Source: Planomonospora sp. ID67723
GTDB lineage: Bacteria > Actinomycetota > Actinomycetes > Streptosporangiales > Streptosporangiaceae
Assembly (NCBI RefSeq): GCF_015711605.1
Contig: NZ_JABTEZ010000004.1
Location: 682,001 to 746,000, forward strand
Reading direction: 5' to 3'
Length of the DNA stretch: 64,000 bases
Shown: piece by piece, positions 8,705-17,119 of the stretch
How the letters are laid out: every line of letters starts with the position of its first letter
Position numbering within the stretch: the first letter of the stretch is position 1
Position numbers and translations under genes: made by a program
The notes under the pieces: model-generated
What the model was told of the DNA's origin: nothing
What the model saw: the letters and a program-made list of their open reading frames with translations, nothing else
Database searches by the model: none

Positions 8705-9625
8705 TCAGTCCACCAGCGTCCGGCCGGTCAGCTGCAGGAACACGTCCTCCAGCGACGACCTGCGCACCAGCACGCTCGACGGGGTCAGCCCCCGCCGGTG
8801 CACCTCCGCGACCGCGGCGTCCCCGTCGTCGGCGTACAGCAGGATGCGGTCGGGCAACGGGTCGATCCGCCCGATCCCCTCGAGCTTGCCGGCGTAGTCG
8901 ACCCCGTCGGCGAAGCGCAGCTCCACCACCTCGGGCGTGGAGTATGTCTCGATCAGCGACCGCGGCGACCCCTCGGCCACGATCCGCCCGCCGTCCATCA
9001 CCACCAGCCGGTCGCACAACTGCTCGGCCTCGTCCATGTAGTGCGTCGTCAGCACCAGCGTCGTGCCCCGCTGCTTGAGCCGGAACAACCGCTCCCACAA
9101 CAGGTGGCGCGCCTGCGGGTCCAGCCCGGTCGTCGGCTCGTCCAGCAGCACCAGATCCGGGTCGTTCACCAGCGCCCGCGCGATCGTCAAGCGCCGCTTC
9201 ATCCCGCCCGACAGGGGTTCCACCGCGCTGGAGGCCTTCTCCTGCAACTGCGCGAAATCCAGCAGCTCGTCGGCCCGGCTGCGCGCCTGCGCCTTCGACA
9301 GCCCGAAGTACCGGGCGTAGGTCGTCAGGTTCTCCCGCACGCTCAGGTCGGGATCCAGGTTGTCGAGCTGCGGGCACACCCCCAGCCGCGCCCGGATGCG
9401 CGATCCGTCCCGCGCCGGGTCCAGGCCCAGGATGCGCAGCTCACCGCCTGTCGGCAGGGAGACGCAACTGATCATGCGCATCGTCGAGGACTTCCCGGCG
9501 CCGTTGGGCCCCAGGAAACCGAACGCCTCGCCGGGCGCCACCTCCAGGTCGATGCCGTCGACGGCGGTGAAGTCACCGAACCGCTTGACCAGACCGCGGG
9601 CGTAGATGAGGGGTTGTTCAGACAC
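8705..9625 (-). CDS. ABC transporter ATP-binding protein
   Basis: This ATPase of about 306 residues has Walker A GPNGAGKSS, Q-loop GVCPQLDNLDPDLSV, signature LSGGMKRRL, Walker B LVLLDEPTTGLD and the switch His in TTHYMDEAEQLCDRL. The C-terminal 80 residues form the extra domain found in DrrA/NodI-type exporter ATPases. The start is uncertain: GTG at 9625 (VSEQPLIYARGL) fits the family N-terminus, while TTG at 9655 would add ten residues. It heads an operon with two ABC-2 permeases. Confidence 0.92.
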   Translation of the reverse strand: MSEQPLIYARGLVKRFGDFTAVDGIDLEVAPGEAFGFLGPNGAGKSSTMRMISCVSLPTGGELRILGLDPARDGSRIRARLGVCPQLDNLDPDLSVRENLTTYARYFGLSKAQARSRADELLDFAQLQEKASSAVEPLSGGMKRRLTIARALVNDPDLVLLDEPTTGLDPQARHLLWERLFRLKQRGTTLVLTTHYMDEAEQLCDRLVVMDGGRIVAEGSPRSLIETYSTPEVVELRFADGVDYAGKLEGIGRIDPLPDRILLYADDGDAAVAEVHRRGLTPSSVLVRRSSLEDVFLQLTGRTLVD

Positions 9626-9679
9626 GCCCGCGACCGTAACAGAGCCGTCCGACAATCCCGCAAGCGATTTATCGCCGTG

Positions 9680-9892
9680 TTATCGCCGTACGGGGGAGCG
9701 GTTCACGGCCGCTTTCCGTCCGGCGCGGGACCTGTCACGCCGGTTGCCCGAGTCGGGGCCGCTCCAGGCGGCGTCGGCCTGGGCCCGGCGCTTCCTGCGC
9801 CGGCCGAGCAACCAGCCCACACCCAGCAGGGCCAGACCCAGGGGAGTGCGCGACAACCACCGGACCACCACGACTTTGAAGAAGTTCTTCAT
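9680..9892 (-). CDS. Small basic membrane protein (DUF6203-like)
   Basis: From ATG at 9892 the 70-residue product has one hydrophobic stretch (TPLGLALLGVGWLLG, about residues 16-30) followed at once by a very basic tail beginning RRRKRRAQ. It resembles small actinobacterial proteins I recall as DUF6203; that name is from memory. It sits just upstream of the ABC exporter operon on the same strand, with an AT-rich upstream region holding the 24-nt element at 9974-9997. Function unknown. Confidence 0.55.
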   Translation of the reverse strand: MKNFFKVVVVRWLSRTPLGLALLGVGWLLGRRRKRRAQADAAWSGPDSGNRRDRSRAGRKAAVNRSPVRR

Positions 9893-9973
9893 GCGGCGTC
9901 CACTGCCCGGGGCCAAGCGGTCCATGCCCGGAAGGAGTCTCTCGTGCCGGCAGGCCGACACAGCGCATTTATA

Positions 9974-9997
9974 AATCTACATTGTAAAGGCGATAGG
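9974..9997 (-). repeat. 24-nt element, copy 1 (inverted relative to copy at 30630-30653)
   Basis: This AT-rich stretch matches the reverse complement of 30630-30653 at 21 of 24 positions, including 15 consecutive bases (AATCTACATTGTAAA). Read on the minus strand it contains TACAAT, a good -10 box, upstream of the small gene starting at 9892. It lies between that gene and the 3' end of the tyrosine recombinase gene. It could be a shared promoter/operator element or a recombination site. Confidence 0.5.
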
Positions 9998-10036
9998 TTT
10001 GGACAAAACACATAAAACAGACAAGCCCAAAGACAA

Positions 10037-11029
10037 TCAATCACCCAGCCGGTCAATCACCCCATACACCGGATTGGCCCTCGCCGCCTGCCGCACCTCA
10101 CGAGCCGTCGACGCCACATACGCCTGACCCGTGACGATCGAGGAATGCCCCAGCAACTCCATCAGCTCATGCGCCGAAGCACCACGCTCCGCCAACCGCG
10201 TCGCGAACTCATGCCGCAACGCGTGCACCAGCGTGCCCCGCTGGACCCGATCGTGCACCCCGGCATGGCGATAACACTGCCGGACCAGATACTGCAGCCC
10301 GCCCCGCCGCAACGGCTCATTGCCGTTGTCGACCAGCAACGCCGCCGAACGGGGGAGCGAAGCCAGGCCGAACCGCGAAAGACGACTGTCCAGATAACGC
10401 TCGACAAGCCGCTCGATCGGCGGCTCGATCGGCAGCGAACGCGTCTTGCCGCCCTTACCGACAACCTGGACACGCCGGTCACCGGGGGAGCCGCCGATCG
10501 ACCCCACCGTCAAACCCAGCAACTCCGCCGAACGCATACCGGTGACCAGCGCCAACGCCAGGACGAGGAGATCCCGCTCGACCCACGGATCCCGCGCCCT
10601 GCGCGCGCCCTCCGCGATCCGCTCCAGCAACGTCGCCGAGGCACTGCCGTCCCCCAGAAGCGGCTTCGGAGCCTTGGCGGGCTGACGCGGCCGGGGGACC
10701 GCCGCCATCGGATTACCCTCCAGCAACCCCTCGGCGACACAGAAAGTGAGGAACTGGTTCCAGGCACTCCACGCCCGGTTGACGCTCGCCGCCGAGCGCG
10801 GACCGGAGAAGCCGGCGAACGCCGTACGCACGACACGCCCCGTGAGACGGCGCACCTCCACATCGGCCACCGGCACACCCGCCTCCCGGGCGACGATCTC
10901 GGTGACCGCCCGCAGGTCACGCTCATAGCCCGCCACGGTGTGCCCGGACAGCTTCTTGGTGCGCAGCGACGCGAGGAACTCCTGTATCGCCTCAGGCACG
11001 CGCATGAGCACCAGCGGGTCACGATCCAC
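10037..11029 (-). CDS. Tyrosine recombinase / phage-type integrase
   Basis: The 330-residue protein has an N-terminal SAM-like core-binding domain (about 1-100) and a C-terminal catalytic domain with the full set of residues: Arg in TGMRSAELLG, Lys in GKGGKTRSLPI, HALRH, GHSS and the nucleophile Tyr in TGQAYVA. GTG at 11029 is chosen because GGGAGG lies six bases upstream. An in-frame extension to 11185 has no such site. No phage or plasmid genes are adjacent, so this may be an orphan or a remnant of a past integration. The AT-rich sequence just 3' (9960-10036) is a candidate attachment region. Confidence 0.88.
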   Translation of the reverse strand: MDRDPLVLMRVPEAIQEFLASLRTKKLSGHTVAGYERDLRAVTEIVAREAGVPVADVEVRRLTGRVVRTAFAGFSGPRSAASVNRAWSAWNQFLTFCVAEGLLEGNPMAAVPRPRQPAKAPKPLLGDGSASATLLERIAEGARRARDPWVERDLLVLALALVTGMRSAELLGLTVGSIGGSPGDRRVQVVGKGGKTRSLPIEPPIERLVERYLDSRLSRFGLASLPRSAALLVDNGNEPLRRGGLQYLVRQCYRHAGVHDRVQRGTLVHALRHEFATRLAERGASAHELMELLGHSSIVTGQAYVASTAREVRQAARANPVYGVIDRLGD

Positions 11030-11226
11030 GGCGACCTCCCACGGGGGGTAGACGGCGCCCCCGCAGGGACGCAGGCGGCACATACGCCGGATTATCGGCC
11101 AAAAGTCGCGCAGCGCGGCCCCGGCACGCCGTACAACCTCAGCGCCCACCCGCATCACAGCCACCGAGCCCGCCCCACCGGCCATCCCGGAACGCGGGGG
11201 AGCCGACCCGACACCGGCCGCAGCCC

Positions 11227-12414
11227 TCAGCAGCGAAACGACGACGCCAGCCGGGTGAGCTCGGCCGACATCGAGGCCAGCTCCGCGGCGGCCGAACGGG
11301 TCTGCTCCGTGACCTCGCCGGCATGCCCGGCGGCGTCACGGACATTGGTGATCGCGGCAGCGATAGCCGTAGCGCTCCGCGACACCTCGTCGGCACCACC
11401 GGCCATGGCGCTGGTGACGGCGGTCTGCTCCTCCACCGCAGCAGCGATCACACCCTGGTGAGAGGCGATCGACTCGATGATCGCACCGATGCCCGCCACG
11501 GTCCCCACGGCGCGTTCCGTACTGACCTGAATATCGCCGATCCGCCCGGTGATCTCGTCGGTCGCCTTCGCGGTGGCCTGCGCCAGCTCCTTGACCTCAC
11601 CGGCAACGATGGCGAACCCGCGACCGGCCTCACCCGCCCGGGCCGCCTCGATCGTGGCGTTGAGCGCCAGCAGATTGGTCTGCGAGGCGATGGCGGTGAT
11701 GGCACGCACCACCTCACCGATGCGGCGGCTGGACTCCCGCAGCCGATCGACGTCCGCAACGGCCTGGCCGGTGCTCGTCACCGCCTCGGCGGCCGCCGTC
11801 GAGACCGCGGCGGTGTTCACACTGATCTCCCCGATCGCGCCGTGCATCTCCTCGGTGGCCGCGGCGATCCCGGTGAGGTCGTGAGACGAACGCTGAACGG
11901 AGCGGTAGACCGTCTCCAGCTCGGCCGCCGTCCGCCCGACCGAACCGGACATCGCGTCGCTGCCGCTCTCCAGCCTGGCGGCGGCCCCCTCGAGCCGGTC
12001 AGCGGTCTCCCGCATGCCCCGGATGGTCCCGCCCACCTGGGAGGTCATGGTGTTGAACGACCGGGCCAGCAGCGCCAGCTCATCCTTACCCATGATCTCC
12101 ATACGCTGCGTCATGTCGCCCTCAGCGGCCGCCATCGCCACCTTCGCGGCGTGCCTGAGACCTTTGACGACGGTCAGCTGCACCGACAGCTGCAGGTACA
12201 CAGCGATCGGGACCAGCACGACCGGCAGCCAGAACGCGACCCGGGAGAAGGACTCCAGCCCATCCCGGGCAGGTGCCCCGACCGGCAGCGACGCGGCCGC
12301 CTCATCGGCCGCACCACCGCCCATCACGCTCAGCGTGACGAGACCGCCGATATAGCCGAGCAGCACGACGAGATTGCGAACCTTCGCCGGGATCCGTTCC
12401 ACGAACCGGTGCAT
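11227..12414 (-). CDS. Methyl-accepting chemotaxis protein, short form
   Basis: This 395-residue receptor has two membrane helices close together (about residues 12-32 and 60-82) with only a short external loop, so it may sense membrane or cytoplasmic state rather than a bulky ligand. A HAMP domain and the cytoplasmic signalling hairpin follow, with the conserved tip [18 protein letters not shown] and the flanking [17 protein letters not shown] at 12414 follows AGGAGG by eight bases. No che or flagellar genes are in the window, but a second receptor lies at 39240. Confidence 0.9.
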   Translation of the reverse strand: MHRFVERIPAKVRNLVVLLGYIGGLVTLSVMGGGAADEAAASLPVGAPARDGLESFSRVAFWLPVVLVPIAVYLQLSVQLTVVKGLRHAAKVAMAAAEGDMTQRMEIMGKDELALLARSFNTMTSQVGGTIRGMRETADRLEGAAARLESGSDAMSGSVGRTAAELETVYRSVQRSSHDLTGIAAATEEMHGAIGEISVNTAAVSTAAAEAVTSTGQAVADVDRLRESSRRIGEVVRAITAIASQTNLLALNATIEAARAGEAGRGFAIVAGEVKELAQATAKATDEITGRIGDIQVSTERAVGTVAGIGAIIESIASHQGVIAAAVEEQTAVTSAMAGGADEVSRSATAIAAAITNVRDAAGHAGEVTEQTRSAAAELASMSAELTRLASSFRC

Positions 12415-12544
12415 GACAGGCCCTCCTATGCTTCCGACGATCCATCGGCGCGCCCGGCGGGCAGCTGAACCCCCGACGAGAACGATTCGGCAAAACCACC
12501 GAGACCCCGACCGGTCACCTCTCCTGCGCTCGATCGGTGACAGG

Positions 12545-13033
12545 TCAGGAACCGGGCCAGGCGAACCGGTGGGTGTGGATGCCGAAGTAGGTGAACGCCT
12601 CGGCCCGGGTGACCCCCGGCACCCGCTTGATGTGGTCGTTGAGCACGGCCAGCAGCTCACCGGGCTCCTCGCACACCACCTCCACGAACATGTCGAACGA
12701 ACCCGAGGTGAGCACCACGTAGATGACGCCCGGCAGCTCACCGACGCGGTCGGCCACGGCGTGCACGTCGCTGTCGACGCGCACGCCGATGAGGGCCATG
12801 ACCGGCAGGCCGAGCGCCATCGGATCGGTCACCCCGACGATCTGCACGACGCCCTCCTCGCGCAGCCGCTGCACGCGCTGCCGTACGGCGGGCGCCGACA
12901 GCCCGGTCACCTCGGCCAGCGCGGTGTAGGAGATCCGGCCGTCCCGCTGCAGCTCGCGCAGCACGATCCGGTCGATCTCGTCCAGGCCGGCCGGCGTGCC
13001 GCCCCGCGCAGGCCGCTCGCGTGCCCCGCTCAC
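12545..13033 (-). CDS. Lrp/AsnC-family transcriptional regulator
   Basis: This 162-residue protein has the N-terminal winged helix ([20 protein letters not shown], then [19 protein letters not shown]) and a C-terminal RAM (AsnC ligand-binding) domain ending [13 protein letters not shown] and FGIHTHRF. The GTG start at 13033 overlaps the stop of the upstream aminotransferase gene in GTGA, so the two are translationally coupled. By analogy with other Lrp pairs, it probably responds to an amino acid handled by that aminotransferase. Confidence 0.9.
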   Translation of the reverse strand: MSGARERPARGGTPAGLDEIDRIVLRELQRDGRISYTALAEVTGLSAPAVRQRVQRLREEGVVQIVGVTDPMALGLPVMALIGVRVDSDVHAVADRVGELPGVIYVVLTSGSFDMFVEVVCEEPGELLAVLNDHIKRVPGVTRAEAFTYFGIHTHRFAWPGS

Positions 13034-14385
13034 CCGGCCAGTTCCCTCACCGCGTCTGCGAACGCCTCGTTGTGCCGGTCCACGTCGGCGGCGGTGGTGG
13101 CCGGGCACATCAGCGCCATGTTGTGGAACGGCGTCAGCAGCACGCCCCGATTGGCCAGGTAGACGTGCAGGTAGTCATCGAGATCGGGATCGGCCGCGGC
13201 GTTGGACTCGCCACCGTTGCGAGGAGCGGGGCTGGTGAAACGGTACTCCGCGCGCGCCCCGAGCCGGACGACCGACCACGGCAGGGCGTGCGCGTCGACG
13301 ACCTTGAGCACGCCCTCGGTGAAGCGGACCGCCAGCCCCTCCATGGCGGCGAAGGCCTCGTCGGTGAGCACATACTCCAGGGTGGCGCGCATCGCGGCGA
13401 TCGAAAGCGCATTGCCGGCGAGCGTGCCCCCGACGCCCCCCATGTCGACCAGGTCCAGGCCGCTCATGCCCTCGACGCGGGCCGCCACCTCCGCTGACAG
13501 CCCGTACCCGCCGCTCGGGATGCCGCCGCCGACGGCCTTGCCGATCGTCACGACGTCGGGCTCCAGCCTCCAGGCGCGCGTGCACCCTCCGGGACCGGCC
13601 GAGAACGTGTGCGTCTCATCGTTGATCAGCAGCGAGCCGTACCGGCGGGTCAGCTCGCGAACCCCCTCGAGGTAGCCCGGCCGGGGCAACACGATGCCGA
13701 TGTTGGTCAGGGCGGGCTCCATCAGGACCGCCGCCACGTCGCCGTGGGCCAGCTCCCGCTCCAGAGAGGCCAGGTCGTTGAACTCCACCACCCGGGAGGT
13801 GAGCGTCGGATCGACGGGAGCCCCCACGTTGCCCTCACGCGCCACCGCCCGCCCGTCCGGCCCGACGACCAGGAGGACCTCGTCGACGCTGCCGTGGTAG
13901 CAGTAGCTGTTGACGAGGATTCTGGGCCGGCCGGTGACGGCCCGGGCCAGGCGGATGGCCCACCGGTTGGCGTCGGTCGCGGTCAGCGAGAAGCTCCAGT
14001 ACGGCACGCCGAAGCGGCGGCCGAGCTCGGCGCCGACCCAGGCCGCGTCCTCGGTGGGCATCATCACCGTCGCACCGCCGCGGCGCGCGAAGCGCTCGGT
14101 GACCGCCTCGACCGTGGGCGCGGGGGAGTGCCCAGCCATGGCGCCGGTGTCGCCCAGGCACAGGTCGACATACTCATGGCCGTCCACGTCGACGACCCTG
14201 GCGCCCCGGGCCTCGGACAGGTAGAGGGGGAAACCCGCGGCGGTCTTGTTCATCCACGTCATCGGCACGCCTCCGAACAGGTGGGCGCGCGCCTGCTCGT
14301 AAGCCGCTGCCGAGCGGGGGTTGCGCTCGCGGAAGTCGCGGCGTTCACGCTCGAGGAGCTGAGCCAGACGACTACGGTCGATCAT
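13030..14385 (-). CDS. Class-III PLP-dependent aminotransferase (glutamate-1-semialdehyde aminomutase-like)
   Basis: This 451-residue enzyme has the class-III pattern: YVDLCLGDTGAMAGH, the cofactor-binding NDETHTFSAGPGG, and the Schiff-base Lys in VTIGKAVGGGIPSGGYG. It resembles GSA aminomutases, but its operon partner is an Lrp regulator rather than haem genes, so an amino-acid or amine transaminase is more likely. ATG at 14385 is preceded by an AT-rich promoter (TTGCGT, 18 bp, TATATT on the minus strand). The stop overlaps the Lrp start. Confidence 0.88.
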   Translation of the reverse strand: MIDRSRLAQLLERERRDFRERNPRSAAAYEQARAHLFGGVPMTWMNKTAAGFPLYLSEARGARVVDVDGHEYVDLCLGDTGAMAGHSPAPTVEAVTERFARRGGATVMMPTEDAAWVGAELGRRFGVPYWSFSLTATDANRWAIRLARAVTGRPRILVNSYCYHGSVDEVLLVVGPDGRAVAREGNVGAPVDPTLTSRVVEFNDLASLERELAHGDVAAVLMEPALTNIGIVLPRPGYLEGVRELTRRYGSLLINDETHTFSAGPGGCTRAWRLEPDVVTIGKAVGGGIPSGGYGLSAEVAARVEGMSGLDLVDMGGVGGTLAGNALSIAAMRATLEYVLTDEAFAAMEGLAVRFTEGVLKVVDAHALPWSVVRLGARAEYRFTSPAPRNGGESNAAADPDLDDYLHVYLANRGVLLTPFHNMALMCPATTAADVDRHNEAFADAVRELAG

Positions 14386-14611
14386 TGTTTCCGCCTAAGA
14401 AAAAAATGTGAGTGCCCGTAATCCTGATGGAATATAAAGCCAAGCTACAGCAGCACGCAAGATTCTTCACAGGAGGCCGGGGGAGGAGGCCCGCCACAGG
14501 GAAGGCCGCGGATGCGGGTCCGCCGGCAGCGGGCCAGAGCGGGCCGAGTCGGAGACGGCAGAGCGGACGGCTCGCGGTGGAGCGCTGTGGGCATCACTGT
14601 GGGCATCGTCG

Positions 14612-14660
14612 CCGAAGCCCGAAGCCCGAAGCCCGAAGCCCGAAGCCCGAAGCCTGAGGC
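14612..14660. repeat. Tandem heptamer repeat (CCGAAGC)x6 plus one degenerate unit
   Basis: Six perfect contiguous copies of CCGAAGC span 14612-14653, followed by CTGAGGC. A seven-base unit would shift reading frame with each copy change, which suits a slippage-prone non-coding tract. It is too short and spacer-free to be a CRISPR array. Confidence 0.9.
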
Positions 14661-14824
14661 CGCGACGTCGACGTCATGATGCCTGACGCGGCGCGCTGCG
14701 ACGATCGGACGGCTCCTCGGTGGCCTCTCGCCCGGTGGCCCCGCACCCGATGGGGCGGGGGTGCGTCCGGTCTCGCTTGTGCGGCTGCGGCGGGTCCGCC
14801 TGGGGCGTGAGGGGAGGACATCAC

Positions 14825-14867
14825 AAGTGATGCATAAGTGATGCATAAGTGCGATTATGCATCACTT
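14825..14867. promoter_or_regulatory. Cluster of three AAGTGATGCAT motifs (two direct, one inverted)
   Basis: AAGTGATGCAT occurs at 14825-14835 and 14836-14846 in direct tandem, and its reverse complement at 14857-14867. The exact 11-bp period puts the first two on the same helix face. It lies 120-165 bp upstream of the small gene at 14990 and looks like a multi-site operator; the regulator is unknown. Confidence 0.6.
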
Positions 14868-14989
14868 ACGTCAGAGAAGGGGCCGGCACGCCCGGAACCC
14901 CGCCGACCTCCGTACGGCGAGCACGTCTGTCTTGCCGCACGCTCGCCGCACTACAGACAGCGACCGATCGACGGGGCTATCCTCGATCT

Positions 14990-15241
14990 ATGGCGGACAT
15001 GATCAGGATCATCGCGCTCACCGCGGTCGTCGTGGTGGTGATCATGGGTTTGATCTGGTTCGCGGTACGGCTGACCCACAAGCCCCGCAACGCTCTTCTC
15101 GGTGGTGATCTCGGGCCGGAGCTGGTGAGCCAGGCGCGCGAGCTGAAGGACACCGGCCAGTTCGACGAGGCGGTCTTCCTGATCCGCGGTGAGACCGGGA
15201 TGAGTCACCGGGCGGCCTCCCGACTGGTCCGCCGCCTCTGA
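14990..15241 (+). CDS. Small membrane-anchored protein with L7/L12-like C-terminus
   Basis: From ATG at 14990 the 83-residue product has one N-terminal transmembrane helix (about residues 4-25, IIALTAVVVVVIMGLIWFAV). A cytoplasmic tail follows with ARELKDTGQFDEAVFLIRGE and TGMSHRAASRLVRRL. That pattern resembles the C-terminal domain of ribosomal protein L7/L12 as found in many small actinobacterial proteins. It is followed by a strong terminator. Function unknown. Confidence 0.7.
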   Translation: MADMIRIIALTAVVVVVIMGLIWFAVRLTHKPRNALLGGDLGPELVSQARELKDTGQFDEAVFLIRGETGMSHRAASRLVRRL

Positions 15242-15265
15242 CGGAAACCCCGCTCCGCGAAGAAA

Positions 15266-15307
15266 CTCCCATACCAGACAGAAGGCTAATTCTGTCTGGT
15301 ATGGGAG
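15266..15307 (+). terminator. Stem-loop terminator, 18-bp perfect stem
   Basis: Positions 15266-15283 and 15290-15307 are perfectly complementary around the 6-nt loop GGCTAA. It starts 24 bp after the stop of the small membrane-protein gene. No strong U-tract follows, as is common in actinomycetes. Confidence 0.8.
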
Positions 15308-16350
15308 TAAATGCGACTTTTGTCCTCTTGTCTCGTGGCCGCTCCGCACCGCGTGGTCGCGCATGCGATTGCGACGAGGAGGCAGGCGTGCGCCCGGTCG
15401 CGCTGCCCCCGGCACGGGCCTCCGGCGCCTGCCTCTGCCTCTGCGTCCGCTTCCGACTCCGCTCCCCTGCCGGTCCGGAAGGATGTCCGGCGTTGGTTGA
15501 GTGCGAGGGGCATTCCCGGCGGGGTGTGAGCCTTCTTCTGTGCGCGACGGGCACCCGGCCGAAGGCGACTGATGAGTCTGTCGGTTCCCGGCCGGGCGGC
15601 TCCGGGATGACTTCCGGCGGTCGGGTGCGTCGGCGAACGGCGGCCCCACCGGTTTCTCGTCTGTGCGGGCTTTCGGAATATTTCCTTGTGGATTGCGGGA
15701 TCCGGTCGACCGCAAGGGGTGGTCGGCTGCCGTGAATGCCGTTGTGAGTCTTCTCACAAGGAAGCGATCCTTTTGAGGTCGTGGACAACAGGGCTCTTCA
15801 GCGGTCTTTTACCGCTCTGCGTTACTTGTTCGAAGTGAACCGTGTCATGCAAGCTTTCAGAAACTTTCCACAAGGACTTGCAGCCTTAATGGAGGCCGGG
15901 CAAGATTCAAGATCGCAAGGAGCTCCGCGAGTCCCGTGGACGCCGACGCCGCAGCAACGGCGTCCACGGCTGTCCTCATCCGTCAGTGACCAGGGAGAAT
16001 TCACGGTGTCACCACACCCGGCCGAACACACACGGAAAACCGCACGGGTCGGTCGCGTCCGGCAGGGCTTCTGCTCGTCGCCGCTCTCATCGCTGCCATG
16101 GGCGCCCTGGCGGTCCCGGCCGGTTCGGACGTTCACCACTCCCCCGGTCGGAACCGCCAGCAGGAATGACTCCTGGCAGTGACGGCCGAATGACAGGGTG
16201 ATGGTTTGACGGCGGGCCGCCCGGGCGGTGATCCGTTTCCCCGGATTACCGCCCGGGTGCGCCTCCCGGTGTTTTCGGTGCCCGGATCAGGCTCCGGTAC
16301 CGAAAATCACGCGCGTTACGAGTCCTCCCCCACTCCACGAGGAGAAGCGC
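15308..16350. other. About 1 kb without a convincing intact gene
   Basis: Several open frames exist on both strands, but none has family motifs or the strong third-position GC bias of neighbouring genes. The only protein-like signal is a possible frameshifted small secreted protein at 16006-16169 (listed). The 15720-15900 part is relatively AT-rich and may hold promoters. Confidence 0.5.
16006..16169 (+). pseudogene. Possible frameshifted small secreted peptide
   Basis: A GTG at 16006 behind GGGAG opens a charged N-terminus (PHPAEHTRKTARVGRVRQG). After a change of frame near 16070, the sequence continues as a hydrophobic signal-peptide core (LLLVAALIAAMGALAVPAG) and a short tail ending at a stop at 16167-16169. 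Together the two frames look like one signal-peptide protein of about 54 residues. In the actual frames neither half is complete. This may be a sequencing error or a decayed gene. Confidence 0.3.
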
Positions 16351-16917
16351 ATGACATCTCGATTCACCATGATGCTGGCGTGCGTCGGTGTCGCTTTCAC
16401 CGCCCTGCTGGGCGTCGCCGGCCCTGCCGGCGCCCGGTCGGACTCCGGCGCGGTCGTTCCCGCCTGCCTGTCCTACGGGCAGGACTGGCGCTACACGATG
16501 GCCACCAACGGTTGTGCCGACGGTCTGGCCTTCAGGCTCGTCTACCAGGACGGGCACCGGGGAAGCTGCGTCTTCCTGGCGGCGGGGCAGACGGCCACTG
16601 TCGGTTCCGGGCACATCGGTCCCCACGGCAGTCTCGATCGCCTCGAGATGTGCGTCGGTGACAGCATCGTGCTCGTTCACCACGATGCCGGATTCGGCAA
16701 CACGATCACCATCCGCGGTGACATCCCTCCGCTGAGCTGGAGCGTCGGCCGTGAGTGCGTCAACAGGGCCGCCGACCTGTGGGAGTGTGCCGTCGTGGGC
16801 ATCCCCAAGGGGCAGCGTTTCGAGTACAAGATTCTGATCAACGACCGCGTCTGGTCCACCGGAGCCAATCACACCGGTACCGGTGGCCGGACTCATCACG
16901 TCCGGCCTGCTTTCTGA
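16351..16917 (+). CDS. Secreted tendamistat-type alpha-amylase inhibitor with C-terminal extension
   Basis: The 188-residue precursor has a signal peptide (about 1-28, cleavage near PAGARS). Residues about 36-102 match the Streptomyces alpha-amylase inhibitor family. The WRY inhibitory triplet is Trp46-Arg47-Tyr48, and Cys39, Cys55, Cys73 and Cys101 have exactly the spacing of the tendamistat disulfide cysteines (16, 18 and 28 residues). Unlike the classic inhibitor of about 74 residues, it carries about 85 more residues with a further Cys pair (136 and 146) and EYKILINDRVWSTGANHTG, which resembles the end of a starch-binding CBM20 domain. ATG at 16351 follows GAGGAG. Confidence 0.85.
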   Translation: MTSRFTMMLACVGVAFTALLGVAGPAGARSDSGAVVPACLSYGQDWRYTMATNGCADGLAFRLVYQDGHRGSCVFLAAGQTATVGSGHIGPHGSLDRLEMCVGDSIVLVHHDAGFGNTITIRGDIPPLSWSVGRECVNRAADLWECAVVGIPKGQRFEYKILINDRVWSTGANHTGTGGRTHHVRPAF

Positions 16918-17036
16918 GCGCAGCGGCGGATACGGAGCGCCGGCGACGATCGGGCCCGATGGGCGGCCGGGTCGTCGCCGGCGCTCAGGCGAGCGTCGTG
17001 TCCCGCGGGTGGTGTCCGAAGGCGTGTCGACCGCAC

Positions 17037-17052
17037 TGTGCGCATACGCACA
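17037..17052. promoter_or_regulatory. Short inverted repeat TGTGCG-CATA-CGCACA
   Basis: Perfect 6-bp arms around CATA lie 68 bp upstream of the GAP-family gene start. This may be an operator for that gene; position is the only support. Confidence 0.35.
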
Positions 17053-17119
17053 AAGGTGTACGGCAAGCCGGGCCCGGGGAAGGAGGCGGCCGCCGCCCAA
17101 AGGGCTGCATGATCGGAGC

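Larger units (their letters stand above)
14386..14989. other. 604-bp intergenic region with repeats, no convincing gene
   Basis: This divergent region between the aminotransferase and a small membrane-protein gene holds six perfect tandem copies of the heptamer CCGAAGC and three copies of an 11-nt motif (listed separately). Open frames crossing it have unusual composition and start inside the repeats, so none is called. Confidence 0.6.

Noticed and set aside
14612-14653. Possible CRISPR-like array
   Set aside because: The repeat unit is only seven bases, with no spacers and no cas genes. It is a simple tandem repeat.
15301-15735. 144-codon ORF after the terminator
   Set aside because: It starts inside the terminator stem, is Arg/Gly/Cys-rich and has no family pattern.
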